From Streptomyces violens (lineage in GTDB: Bacteria; Actinomycetota; Actinomycetes; Streptomycetales; Streptomycetaceae), in the NCBI RefSeq assembly GCF_000717745.1, contig NZ_JOBH01000001.1:62001-126000 (forward strand): a DNA stretch of 64,000 bases. The letters run 5' to 3'. The translations under genes and the position numbers were made by a program. The notes beneath the pieces were generated by a model, which had not been told where the DNA came from, searched no databases, and worked only from the letters and a program-made list of their open reading frames with translations. Positions 17,109 through 25,261 of the stretch are shown one piece after another; position 1 is the stretch's first letter, and each line of letters opens with the position of its first letter.

Positions 17109-18809
17109 ATGACCGGACTGCGGCTCGGACCGCTGCTGCGCTACGTGGACGAGGACAGCGCGACGGTGTGGGTGGAGACCGAGGCGCCCTGCGAGGTGAC
17201 CGTGGCGTGCGGCAGCGGCGTCATCGGCACCGACCGCACCTGGCAGGTCGCCGGGCACCACTACGCGCTGATCCCCGTCGAGGGCCTGACGCCCGGCGAG
17301 GAGACGCCGTACCGGGTCCTGCTGGACGGGGAGCAGGTCTGGCCGCTGCCGGACAGCCCGTACCCGCCCTCCGTCCTCCGCACGCTGCCGCCCGAGGGGC
17401 ACGGCCCGCTCTCCGTGGCGTTCGGCTCCTGCCGCTGGGCCGCGCCGCCCTCCGGGAGCAGGAGCCACCTGTCCGCGGTGCCGGGCGTGCCGGGCGAGCA
17501 CCACGACCCGGCGGGCCCGGACGCGCTGGACACCCTCGCCGCCACGCTGGCCCGCGACCCGGCCCGGCCCCGCCCCGACGTGCTGCTCCTCCTCGGCGAC
17601 CAGGTCTACGCCGACCAGACCTCCGAGGCGACCGCTGCCCTGCTGGCCCGCCGCCGCGACACCTCACGGCCACCGTGGACGCAGGTGGCGGACTACGAGG
17701 AGTACACCCACCTCTACGAGGAGTCCTGGCTGGACCCGGAGGTGCGCTGGCTGCTCTCCACGGTCCCCAGCTGCATGATCTTCGACGACCACGACGTGAT
17801 CGACGACTGGAACACCTCGGCCGCCTGGCAGACCCGGATGCGCGCGACCCCGTGGTGGCGCGAGCGGATCCTCGGCGGCCTGATGTCGTACTGGGTCCAC
17901 CAGCACCTGGGGAACCTCTCCCCCGCCGACCTGGCGCGCGACGAGCTGTACGCCCGGGTGCGGGCGGCGGCGGACGGTACGGAGCTCGTACGGGACTTCG
18001 CCACGGCGGCGGACGCCGATCCGACGTGCGCGCGCTGGAGCTACCGGCGCGACTTCGGCCGGGTACGCCTGGTCATGATCGACACGCGCGCCACCCGCGT
18101 CCTGGAGGAGGGCAGCCGGGCGATGCTCGACGCGGCGGAGGCGAAGTGGCTGCGGCAGGAGGTGCTGGACGGCCCCGGCGGCTACGACCACCTGCTGATC
18201 GGGAGTTCACTGCCGTGGCTGCTGCCCCATCTGGTGCACGACGCGGAGGTCTGGAACGCGGCGCTGTGCCGCGGCGCGCGCGGCCCGGGGTGGGCGCGCC
18301 GCGGTGAGGCGCTGCGCCAGCGGGCCGATCTGGAGCACTGGGCCGCCTTCCCGGAGTCCTTCGCGGCGCTGGCCGACCTGATCTCGGAGGCCGCCGACGG
18401 GCCGGGCGCGCCCGCCACGGTGTGCGTCCTGTCCGGCGACGTGCACCACGCGTACGTGGCCGAGCCGCACTGGCCCGAGGGCGCGGAGCCGTCGGGCCGC
18501 GTCCTGCAGCTGACCTGCTCGCCGGTGCACAACAGCATCCCGGCGGCCCTGCGGACCGGCTTCCGCTTCGGCTGGAGCCGGGTTGGCCGGTGGCTGGGGC
18601 GCGCGCTGTCCCGGCATGTGCGGGCCGGCCGGCCGCCGGTGTCCTGGCGCCGCACGGGCGGCCCGTGGTTCGGCAACCAGCTCATGACCCTCACCCTGCA
18701 CGGCCGCGACGCCCGGCTGAGCCTGGACCAGGCCCGTGAGGCGAAGGACCCCGGAACCGGACGGCGGTCGGCCCGCCTGGAGCGCGTACTGGAGCGGTCG
18801 TTGACGTGA
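17109..18809 (+). CDS. PhoD-like alkaline phosphatase/phosphodiesterase
   Basis: 566 residues from ATG 17109 with GAGGGAGGA upstream. An N-terminal Fn3-like beta domain (ATVWVETEAPCEVTVACG, then VEGLTPGEETPYRVLLDG) precedes a metallophosphoesterase core: GSCRWAAP, LLLGDQVYADQ, MIFDDHDVIDDWN, LIGSSLPWLLP and LSGDVHHAY, which supply the metal-binding Asp, His and Asn. No signal peptide is visible, unlike classical secreted PhoD, so it is probably cytoplasmic. PhoD enzymes hydrolyse phosphomono- and diesters. A phosphate-starvation box was not seen upstream. Confidence 0.9.
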   Translation: MTGLRLGPLLRYVDEDSATVWVETEAPCEVTVACGSGVIGTDRTWQVAGHHYALIPVEGLTPGEETPYRVLLDGEQVWPLPDSPYPPSVLRTLPPEGHGPLSVAFGSCRWAAPPSGSRSHLSAVPGVPGEHHDPAGPDALDTLAATLARDPARPRPDVLLLLGDQVYADQTSEATAALLARRRDTSRPPWTQVADYEEYTHLYEESWLDPEVRWLLSTVPSCMIFDDHDVIDDWNTSAAWQTRMRATPWWRERILGGLMSYWVHQHLGNLSPADLARDELYARVRAAADGTELVRDFATAADADPTCARWSYRRDFGRVRLVMIDTRATRVLEEGSRAMLDAAEAKWLRQEVLDGPGGYDHLLIGSSLPWLLPHLVHDAEVWNAALCRGARGPGWARRGEALRQRADLEHWAAFPESFAALADLISEAADGPGAPATVCVLSGDVHHAYVAEPHWPEGAEPSGRVLQLTCSPVHNSIPAALRTGFRFGWSRVGRWLGRALSRHVRAGRPPVSWRRTGGPWFGNQLMTLTLHGRDARLSLDQAREAKDPGTGRRSARLERVLERSLT

Positions 18810-18865
18810 TCGGGAGTGATCGGGGGCGCAATAACCGGTGCTGCGCATCCTCTTGACGAGTTTAT

Positions 18866-18877
18866 TGGTCTGGACCA
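18866..18877. promoter_or_regulatory. dre-like DasR operator
   Basis: TGGTCTGGACCA matches the DasR consensus TGGTCTAGACCA at 11 of 12 positions and is almost fully palindromic. It lies 8 nt after a TTGACG hexamer (18853-18858). A degenerate partner, TTCAGACCAA, follows at about 18898-18907. DasR is the GntR regulator that senses amino-sugar phosphates in streptomycetes. Confidence 0.5.
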
Positions 18878-18941
18878 CAGTGACGGTCACGCAAAGGTTC
18901 AGACCAACTACTCACCCGAACACTTGAACTTGCAAGTACCA

Positions 18942-18960
18942 ATAAGGCACACCTAACCTT
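18942..18960. promoter_or_regulatory. Iron-box-like element
   Basis: Read on the minus strand, AAGGTTAGGTGTGCCTTAT. Its left half agrees with the actinobacterial DmdR/DtxR box (TTAGGTTAGGCTAACCTAA) at AGGTTAGG, but the right half is poor. The call is weak. Confidence 0.25.
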
Positions 18961-19002
18961 CAGGCCTCTCGGTTACCGTCCCCAACCGCAGGAGTCCCTG
19001 TC

Positions 19003-19476
19003 ATGCCCACACCCCTCCCCGCGTTCACCGAACGCGCCCGCCCCCACGCGACGGCCCTCTTCCGCATCGTCACCGGCCTGCTCTTCGCCTGCCACGGCGC
19101 CTCCTCGCTCTTCGGCGTCCTCGGCGGCGCGATGGGCCAGGGCGGCACCGTCCCGACCGGCACCTGGCCCGGCTGGTACGCCGCGGTCATCCAGCTCGTC
19201 GGCGGCCTCCTGGTGCTGCTCGGCCTCGGCACCCGCACCGCGGCCCTGATCAGCTCCGGCTCCATGGCGTACGCGTACTTCTCCGTCCACCAGGGCGAGG
19301 CGCTGTGGCCGATCCAGAACGGAGGAGAGCCCTCCGCACTGTTCTGCTGGGCCTTCCTCCTGCTGGTCTTCACCGGCCCCGGCACCTGGGCGCTGGACCG
19401 CGTCTTCTTCGGCTCCCGCAACCGGGGCGAGAGCGCCGCTCCGGCCGCGCCCCGGCGCGAGCCCAGCGCCGCCTGA
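19003..19476 (+). CDS. DoxX family membrane protein
   Basis: 157 residues from ATG 19003 with GCAGGAG upstream. Four hydrophobic segments are visible: about 18-40 (ATALFRIVTGLLFACHGASSL), 62-80 (WYAAVIQLVGGLLVLLGLG), 84-100 and 112-130. The features RIVTGLLFACHG and GGLLVLLGLGTRTAAL are typical of DoxX. DoxX proteins are linked to redox homeostasis, in mycobacteria with SodA and SseA. A superoxide-dismutase-like gene is the convergent neighbour, which fits that link loosely. The 190-bp upstream region carries dre-like and iron-box-like elements and a perfect ACTTGCAAGT palindrome at 18928-18937. Confidence 0.85.
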   Translation: MPTPLPAFTERARPHATALFRIVTGLLFACHGASSLFGVLGGAMGQGGTVPTGTWPGWYAAVIQLVGGLLVLLGLGTRTAALISSGSMAYAYFSVHQGEALWPIQNGGEPSALFCWAFLLLVFTGPGTWALDRVFFGSRNRGESAAPAAPRREPSAA

Positions 19477-19509
19477 GCCGCAGCACAGCAGCACCGCTCT
19501 CCGCTCGAG

Positions 19510-19541
19510 CCTGAGGGCCGCCCGTCCCGGCGGCCCTCAGG
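19510..19541. terminator. Bidirectional terminator between DoxX and SodC-like genes
   Basis: A perfect 13-bp stem, CCTGAGGGCCGCC (19510-19522) with GGCGGCCCTCAGG (19529-19541), and a 6-nt loop. Confidence 0.9.
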
Positions 19542-19556
19542 CCGTTTCCGGTCCCG

Positions 19557-20153
19557 TTACCTCGCCGCGTGCTTGAACGGCACCGAGAGGCAGCCCAGCC
19601 GGTCGCCCGCCATGCCGGCATGGCCGTGCCCGGTGTGCGTCTTGTGGTCGTGGATCACCACGGACCGGGCCTCACCCGGACGGAACCACCAGGAGTGCTT
19701 CGACGACACCGAGGCGTCGCCATCGGAGTCCGTGGTGAAGTCCAGCCACACCTCGTTCCGCGGGTTGGCGTACCTGGGGTCGACGGACGGCTGCTTCGGG
19801 TCCTTCCGGTTCTGGTAGTGCGGCCCGGAGGAGTCCGGCTTCTCACCACACGGCTTGGTGTGGACGTGCGAACCGTAGGTGCGGTGCGGCTGGAGCCCCT
19901 TCACCTTCAGCCGGATGGTCATCCCGTGGTCGTTCTTCCACTGCGCCACCACGATCCGCGCCTTGGCCGGCACCTTCTTCGTGTCGTACGTCACCGCGTC
20001 GGACGGGTCGAACTCCGACACCGGGGTGAACCGGCTCTCCTTGCCCACCGCCAGGTCCCCGCCCCCGGGCGTGCCGCCGTGCGCGGGCGCCGCCACGGCC
20101 GGCGCCGCCAGCAGCAGCGCCGCCACCGCACCCGTCACCATTCCTGCCGCCAT
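19557..20153 (-). CDS. Exported superoxide dismutase family (SodC-like) protein
   Basis: 198 residues from ATG 20153 with GGAGGAAGTGGG upstream. The N-terminus is a signal peptide (AAGMVTGAVAALLLAAPAVA). The mature part has Cu/Zn-SOD features: a beta strand before GSHVHTKPCG (paired Cu-type His and the disulphide Cys), a bridging His in GPHYQNR, and a C-terminal HDHKTHTGHGHAGMAGDRLGCL with the second Cys. The spacing is longer and more His-rich than in E. coli SodC, so the copper site may be altered. It would act outside the membrane against superoxide or as a copper protein. Confidence 0.75.
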   Translation of the reverse strand: MAAGMVTGAVAALLLAAPAVAAPAHGGTPGGGDLAVGKESRFTPVSEFDPSDAVTYDTKKVPAKARIVVAQWKNDHGMTIRLKVKGLQPHRTYGSHVHTKPCGEKPDSSGPHYQNRKDPKQPSVDPRYANPRNEVWLDFTTDSDGDASVSSKHSWWFRPGEARSVVIHDHKTHTGHGHAGMAGDRLGCLSVPFKHAAR

Positions 20154-20309
20154 CCCACTTCCTCCTCGTGACTCCCCGTACCGGAGGCGCGCGGGTGCGC
20201 GCCGGATCCACGGTGTAGCCCAGCAGGCGAGCCCACCGGCAGGAAACGCGTGATTCGGACAACACCTGCGGCCCCGGGCTCCGATCTCCGGACATCCCAG
20301 GCGTACGCT

Positions 20310-20321
20310 GTACAGCTGTAC
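20310..20321. promoter_or_regulatory. 12-bp palindrome upstream of dedA-like gene
   Basis: GTACAGCTGTAC is a perfect palindrome that also overlaps GCTGTACAGC (20307-20316). It lies 65 bp upstream of GTG 20387 in the divergent gap and is an operator candidate. Confidence 0.4.
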
Positions 20322-20386
20322 GAGCGACAAGCCGCCCCTGCCGCTGCCATGCGACGTCGCGGCCGGGGACGACTTGGAGTGACGAG

Positions 20387-21025
20387 GTGCTGGAAAGTCT
20401 GGGGGCGCTGGCCGATCCCCCATGGATTTATCTGATCGTCGGGCTGTGCGTACTGCTCGACGTCTTCGTGCCCTTCCTGCCGAGCGGCGTGCTGCTGATC
20501 GCCGCCGCGACGGCCGCCGGCACCCGGTCCGCCGCTGCGGGCGTCTCGCCGGTACGCGGCGACTCGGGTCTGATGGACCTGCTCGCGCTCGCCCTGTGCG
20601 CCGCGACCGCATCGGTACTGGGTGACCTGGCCGCCTACCGGGTGGCCTGGCGCGGCGGCGACCGCTTCGACCGCGCCATCGCCCGCTCGCGCCGCCTGAC
20701 CGCCGCGCAGGAACGTCTCGGCACCGCGCTCACCCGGGGCGGCGGGACCATCGTGGTACTGGCCCGCTTCGCGCCCGCCGGGCGCTCCGTGGTCAGCCTC
20801 GGCGCGGGCGTCGCCCACCGTACGGTCCGCGAGTTCCTGCCCTGGTCGATGGTGGCCGGCGTGGCCTGGGCGGCGTACAGCGTGGCCCTGGGCTACTTCG
20901 GGGGCCATCTGCTGGGCGCCACGTGGTTCAGTACCGCGGTCTCGTTCCTCGCCCTCGTCGCCGCCGGCTCCGCCGCGCTCTACGTGATGCGCCGCCCGGA
21001 GCGCCGGCCCGCGCACTCGGGCTGA
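20387..21025 (+). CDS. DedA family membrane protein
   Basis: 212 residues from GTG 20387 with TTGGAGTGACGAG upstream. DedA/SNARE-associated features are the first helix LIVGLCVLLDVFVPFLPSG (re-entrant loop with FLPSG), LGDLAAYRVAWRGG, then VLARFAPAGRSVVSLGAGVAHRTVREFL, the conserved [F/Y]xRxxP-like segment with Gly-rich return, and two more helices. DedA proteins are flippases or carriers for undecaprenyl phosphate or phosphatidylethanolamine in other bacteria. This one has a long Gly/Ala/Ser insertion after the first loop. The substrate here is unproven. Confidence 0.85.
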   Translation: MLESLGALADPPWIYLIVGLCVLLDVFVPFLPSGVLLIAAATAAGTRSAAAGVSPVRGDSGLMDLLALALCAATASVLGDLAAYRVAWRGGDRFDRAIARSRRLTAAQERLGTALTRGGGTIVVLARFAPAGRSVVSLGAGVAHRTVREFLPWSMVAGVAWAAYSVALGYFGGHLLGATWFSTAVSFLALVAAGSAALYVMRRPERRPAHSG

Positions 21026-21057
21026 CGACCGCCACTCCGTACAGCTGAAGACGCGCC

Positions 21058-22002
21058 CTAGTCGTCCTCCTCCCGCGCCGCCTCCGGCACCACCGCGATC
21101 GGGCAGAGCGCGTGCAGCAGCACGGCGTGCGCGACCGAGCCCAGCCGGCGGCCGATCCGCAGCCTCCGGCGGTGCCGCCCGACCACCACCAGGTCGCTCT
21201 GCTCGGACGCCTCGACCAGCTGCCCGGCCGCGTCCGCGGGGCGCAGCGCGGCCTCCACCGCGACCTCCGGGTACCGCTCCCGGTATCCGGCGAGGACCTC
21301 CGTCACCTGGCTGACCAGCGCCTGCTCGTACTCCCGCTGCGTCGTGTCGTACGCGACCACATAGTCAAAAGCGTTCGGCACGACCATCGGCCACATGTAC
21401 GCGGCGATCACCTGGAGGGCCGCTCCGCGCCGGGCCGCCTCCTGGAAGGCAAAGCCGATCGCGCTGCTCTCCCGCGTCTCCTCCGCCGTCGGGTCGATGC
21501 CCAGGGTGACCCGGCCGTGCGCCGGTCCCTGCCGGTGACCGACGCCGGGCCGGGCGGCACCGCCGTCCGCTGCCGCCGTCTGCGCACCACCCCGATCCGG
21601 ACGCGGCACGACCACGACGGGGCAGGCGGCGTGCGCGGCGCAAGCCATGCCGTTGGAGCCGAGCAGCAGGCTGGCGAAGCCGCCCCGGCCGCGCGAGCCG
21701 AGCACCAGCAGCTGCGCCTCGTCGCCGAGCGCGGGGAGGATGGCGTCGGTGAGGCCGTTGAGGCTGCGGAACTCGACCTCCGGCAGCCCGGCGTCCCCGG
21801 CCAGCCGCTGCCGCAGCTCTTCCAGTACGGGGTCGCCGGTGCCCGCCTCGGCGTCGGCGGCGCGGGCGGCGGTGACGTACGGCCAGACGTGCACGACCTG
21901 CAGTGGCGCGGCGCGAAGCCGGGCCGCCTCCGCCGCCCAGTGCACCGCGCGCTCGCTGTCCGGGGACCCGTCCGCTCCGACGATGACCGGCCTGCTGTCC
22001 AT
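21058..22002 (-). CDS. Tandem universal stress protein
   Basis: 314 residues from ATG 22002 with GGGAGGCAGCC upstream. There are two Usp domains. The first (about 1-145) starts PVIVGADGSPDSERAVHWAA and ends with the ATP-binding GSRGRGGFASLLLGSNG. The second (about 165-308) starts RVTLGIDPTAEETRESSAIG and ends VVGRHRRRLRIGRRLGSVAH, where the glycine-rich loop is largely replaced by Arg. So one lobe looks ATP-competent and the other does not. Usp proteins accumulate in stationary phase and stress. The Gly/Ala linker between lobes is about 20 residues. Confidence 0.85.
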   Translation of the reverse strand: MDSRPVIVGADGSPDSERAVHWAAEAARLRAAPLQVVHVWPYVTAARAADAEAGTGDPVLEELRQRLAGDAGLPEVEFRSLNGLTDAILPALGDEAQLLVLGSRGRGGFASLLLGSNGMACAAHAACPVVVVPRPDRGGAQTAAADGGAARPGVGHRQGPAHGRVTLGIDPTAEETRESSAIGFAFQEAARRGAALQVIAAYMWPMVVPNAFDYVVAYDTTQREYEQALVSQVTEVLAGYRERYPEVAVEAALRPADAAGQLVEASEQSDLVVVGRHRRRLRIGRRLGSVAHAVLLHALCPIAVVPEAAREEDD

Positions 22003-22300
22003 GGCTGCCTCCCTGCGTTCACCCGGCCGGCCGTTTTTGGCGGCCGCGCGGCCCGCCGTTCCCGCGACCGCCACGGCCACGGCCGCTGCACTGCGATCGT
22101 TACCACTCCCGGGAAGGATGCGGAAGTACGCATTACAAGCGATATAGCCGTGTATTACGGACAGGCACGGGCACGATCAGCAACAGGCCGGGTGTCCCGG
22201 AGCCGGTAAAGTCGAACGTCCTCGCACCGCCCCGCTCCTGGGGCGTGCCCCTCCTCCGGGACGCGCCCTCAGCCGGCCGTGCCGCCTGATCCGGGACGTC

Positions 22301-23515
22301 ATGAACGCACACCGGCCGACCGCCTCCACCACCGCCACCGACTCCTCGCACCCCGTCCTCACCTGGGAGGAGTCCGGGGTACTGCGCTCCGCCCGCTGGC
22401 GTTCGGAGAACGGCGCGGCGCCGCCGCGGCGGGTCGAGATCGCCGACGACCGGACCAAGGCCGACGCGGCGTACAAACTGGTCTGCGAGGGCACCGCGCT
22501 GCTCTGGCGCGGCGACTTCCACAACGCCCGCCAGCTGCTGGCCGCGCTGGCCCGGCGGATCGACCGCCGCCCCCGCAAGCCGGCCCCCGCCGACGACCCG
22601 GCCCGCGCCTTCCACCTGCACCGCGCCGCGCAGAGCCAGCGCGCCCGCATCCTCGGCATGCTGCTGGTGCCACTCGACTCCGAGTACGGCGTCCCGCTGC
22701 ACCGCGCCCCCGACGTCCGCGCGGCCTGCGCGCTGGCGTACGGTCCCGCCGGTCCCGCGCCCGAGGACGGCGGCGCGGCGGACGGTACGGACTCGGTCGT
22801 CTCCCTGCGCGAGCTCCTCGGGCTCGTCGGCGCGTACGAATGGCACCGCAAGGGCGTCGAGATCCCGGCCCTCGGCGGTGAGCGGGTCCACCCGGACTAC
22901 GGCGTCTTCTCGCCCCAGCGCGGCGAGTACGTCGACCTGGTCGCGCAGGCGCCGCTGCCGGAGCAGCCGCCGGCGCTGGCCTTCGACATCGGCACGGGCA
23001 CCGGCGTACTGGCGGCGGTACTGGCCCGGCGCGGCGTCCCGCGCGTCATCGGTACCGACCAGGACCCGCGCGCGCTGGCGTGCGCGCGGCAGAACGCCGA
23101 ACGGCTGGGCGTCGCCGACCGGGTGGAAATCGTAGCGGCCGACCTCTTTCCTTCCGGGCGCGCGCCGCTGGTCGTCTGCAACCCGCCCTGGGTACCGGCC
23201 AAGCCGACCTCCTCCGTGGAGTACGCCGTCTACGACCCCAACAGCCGGATGCTGCGCGGCTTCCTCGCGGGGCTCCCGGAGCACCTGACGCCGGGCGGCG
23301 AGGGCTGGCTGATCCTCTCCGATCTCGCCGAGCACCTCGGCCTGCGCACCCGTGCCGACCTGCTCGCCCTCTTCGAAGCGGCCGGCCTGACGGTCCTCGA
23401 CCGGTTGGACATCGCGCCCCGGCACCCGCGCGCCCGCGACACCACCGACCCGCTGCACGCGGCCCGCGCGGCGGAGGTCACGTCCCTGTGGCGGCTGAGG
23501 GTCGCGGCGGGCTGA
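22301..23515 (+). CDS. SAM-dependent methyltransferase, HemK/N5-glutamine type fold
   Basis: 404 residues from ATG 22301. Residues about 1-200 are an uncharacterised N-terminal helical domain (ADAAYKLVCEGTALLWRGDFHNARQLL). The Rossmann methyltransferase follows, with motif I AFDIGTGTGVLAAVLA at about 228, an acidic second strand end VIGTDQDPRALACARQNAE, DRVEIVAADLF, and the catalytic NPPW (VVCNPPWVPAKP), which is typical of N-methylation of amide or base nitrogens (PrmC/HemK, RsmC). The substrate is unknown; the N-terminal domain may select it. No good ribosome binding site is seen before the ATG. Confidence 0.85.
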   Translation: MNAHRPTASTTATDSSHPVLTWEESGVLRSARWRSENGAAPPRRVEIADDRTKADAAYKLVCEGTALLWRGDFHNARQLLAALARRIDRRPRKPAPADDPARAFHLHRAAQSQRARILGMLLVPLDSEYGVPLHRAPDVRAACALAYGPAGPAPEDGGAADGTDSVVSLRELLGLVGAYEWHRKGVEIPALGGERVHPDYGVFSPQRGEYVDLVAQAPLPEQPPALAFDIGTGTGVLAAVLARRGVPRVIGTDQDPRALACARQNAERLGVADRVEIVAADLFPSGRAPLVVCNPPWVPAKPTSSVEYAVYDPNSRMLRGFLAGLPEHLTPGGEGWLILSDLAEHLGLRTRADLLALFEAAGLTVLDRLDIAPRHPRARDTTDPLHAARAAEVTSLWRLRVAAG

Positions 23516-23556
23516 GCCGTTTCGTACGGGGTCGGAGGCTTCCGTACACAGCCAGT

Positions 23557-25125
23557 TCAGGAACGCTTCCGTACGTACACGTCGACGCGGCGGCCGCGCG
23601 TCTCGGTGGTGCCGACGCGGGCGAAGTGCCGTGCCAGTACCCGCTTCTTCATGGCCTCGCGCGCGGGTACCGGCCGGGACGTGGCCGGTGCGGCGTCCGT
23701 GACCAGCACGATCCGCCGGTGCGCGAGCATCTCGGCGCGTATTCGTGCGGACGGCTGCTCGGTCCCCTTGAGCGTTCCGCCCGCCACCGGCCCCTGCCGC
23801 AGGGCGAGATCGTCAAGTCCCTTGAAGGCGGCCGGACTCACCAGCGCCGTGTCCCGCCGCGCCGCGGGCAGGAAGAGCACCCCGTCGCCGTCGTGGCCCT
23901 GCGCGGCGACCACCCCGGCAGCTCCGAGGACGTCGTCCACCCTGCTCTGCGGGCTCCGCAGCCCGGTCTCGACGGGCAGCAGCGCGAGAAAGCCGAGGGC
24001 CGTCACCCCGGCCAGCAGTGCCCGCGCCGGTATGCGTACGCGCATGGCGACGGCGTGTACGGCCGCCGCGAGGGCCGGGCCGGCCGCCAGCGCGAAACCG
24101 ATGTTGGTGAAGAGCACATAGCGGTCGATGTAGAGCGGCTGCACCAAGGAGGCCAGCAGCAGGCCGGCCTGCGGGACGGCGAGGAGGGGGAGCGCGACGG
24201 AAGCGGGGGTCAGCGCGCTCCGCCCGTACGCGCCGCTGCCTTCGTACGCACCGCTCCGGCCGTAGCGGGCACAGGCGCAGACGGCGCCCGCGAGCACAAG
24301 CGCGGCAATACCGAGCAGCGTGGTCCAGGCGACCGGCTTGATCCATGACACCTGTTCGGCCTGTGAGCGGCTGGCCAGTACGAGGGGCAGGGCCCCGGCC
24401 ACCGCGACCGCCGCCGAACCGGACCAGCGCACGAGGACGCCGCGCAGACCGCGGCGGCGGGCCAGCAGCACCGTCACTGCGTGGGCGGGCAGCACCAGCA
24501 GCGAGAACCAGTTCAGCAGCGCGGCGCACAGCACGGCCGCCGCGTAACCGGCCCACCGGCCAAGGCCCTTGCGGGGCGCGGTGACACCGCGGACCAGGAA
24601 CCAGGTGGCGGCCGCGACGCACGCGGTCACCAGGGCGTAGGAGCGGCCCTCCTGGGCGTAGTGCTGGATGTTGGGGATCAGCGCGAGGACGAGGCCCGCG
24701 GCCAGCCCGGCCCATGGCCCGGCCAGCCGGCGCCCGATGACCGCCGTCATCGCGGCGGCGGCCGCCATGGCCAGTACCGACGGCAGCCGCAGCGCGATCA
24801 GGCTCGGCCCGCCGAGCGCGAAGACGACGTGCATCAGCACGTAGTAGAGGCCGTGCACGAGGTCGACCTGCCCCACCAACTGCCAGATCTCCGGCAGGGA
24901 ACGCCGGGCCGCCTGCCAGGTCGCCGCCTCGTCCCGCCACAGGCTGTGCCCGCGGGTGATGCCCCAGCAGCCGAGCGCCAGCGCGAGCAGCGCGGGGACC
25001 ACGGCGACCAGCGCGGCGCGCGGCGCCGTCCACCGGTCCGCCGGCCCGGCGCGGCGAACGGTGCGCCGGGGAACCAACTGGACCGGAGAGCGGTCTATGG
25101 GGGCAGAGTCGGCATCTACGGACAT
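23557..25125 (-). CDS. GT-C fold membrane glycosyltransferase (GT39/ArnT-like)
   Basis: About 522 residues from ATG 25125; an ATG-less extension to GTG 25140 is possible. The first helix is followed by GHSLWRDEAATW, the extracytoplasmic loop with the acidic pair characteristic of GT-C polyprenyl-phosphate-sugar transferases. About eleven further hydrophobic helices follow, then QPLYIDRYVLFTNIG (the conserved DRY near the last loop) and a soluble C-terminal domain of about 140 residues. Such enzymes transfer mannose or other sugars from polyprenyl phosphate to proteins or lipids outside the membrane. Acceptor and donor are not predictable here. Confidence 0.8.
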   Translation of the reverse strand: MSVDADSAPIDRSPVQLVPRRTVRRAGPADRWTAPRAALVAVVPALLALALGCWGITRGHSLWRDEAATWQAARRSLPEIWQLVGQVDLVHGLYYVLMHVVFALGGPSLIALRLPSVLAMAAAAAMTAVIGRRLAGPWAGLAAGLVLALIPNIQHYAQEGRSYALVTACVAAATWFLVRGVTAPRKGLGRWAGYAAAVLCAALLNWFSLLVLPAHAVTVLLARRRGLRGVLVRWSGSAAVAVAGALPLVLASRSQAEQVSWIKPVAWTTLLGIAALVLAGAVCACARYGRSGAYEGSGAYGRSALTPASVALPLLAVPQAGLLLASLVQPLYIDRYVLFTNIGFALAAGPALAAAVHAVAMRVRIPARALLAGVTALGFLALLPVETGLRSPQSRVDDVLGAAGVVAAQGHDGDGVLFLPAARRDTALVSPAAFKGLDDLALRQGPVAGGTLKGTEQPSARIRAEMLAHRRIVLVTDAAPATSRPVPAREAMKKRVLARHFARVGTTETRGRRVDVYVRKRS

Positions 25126-25135
25126 GGGCGCACAG

Positions 25136-25163
25136 TACACCGTGTGTATACATGCAGTGTATA
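25136..25163. promoter_or_regulatory. AT-rich repeat cluster between GT39 and hydrolase genes
   Basis: An inverted repeat TACAC-CGT-GTGTA (25136-25148) overlaps the palindrome TGTATACA (25145-25152) and the direct repeat GTGTATA (25144-25150 and 25157-25163, 13 bp apart). It sits in an AT-rich island of the divergent promoter region, suggesting operators plus -10 elements. Confidence 0.45.
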
Positions 25164-25261
25164 GGTCTCGGTCACATGCCTGCCGGGCAGGCGAAGTGAC
25201 CGACTCTGTCCGATCCCTCCCTCCCTTCCCTTATCCGCGGCAAAAGTGTGATCATGACACC

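Noticed and set aside
18928..18937. ACTTGCAAGT as a second copy of the Scr1-block operator
   Set aside because: It shares CTTGCA with the 7691-7778 array, but lies 11 kb away in a different promoter and a 6-bp match is expected by chance.
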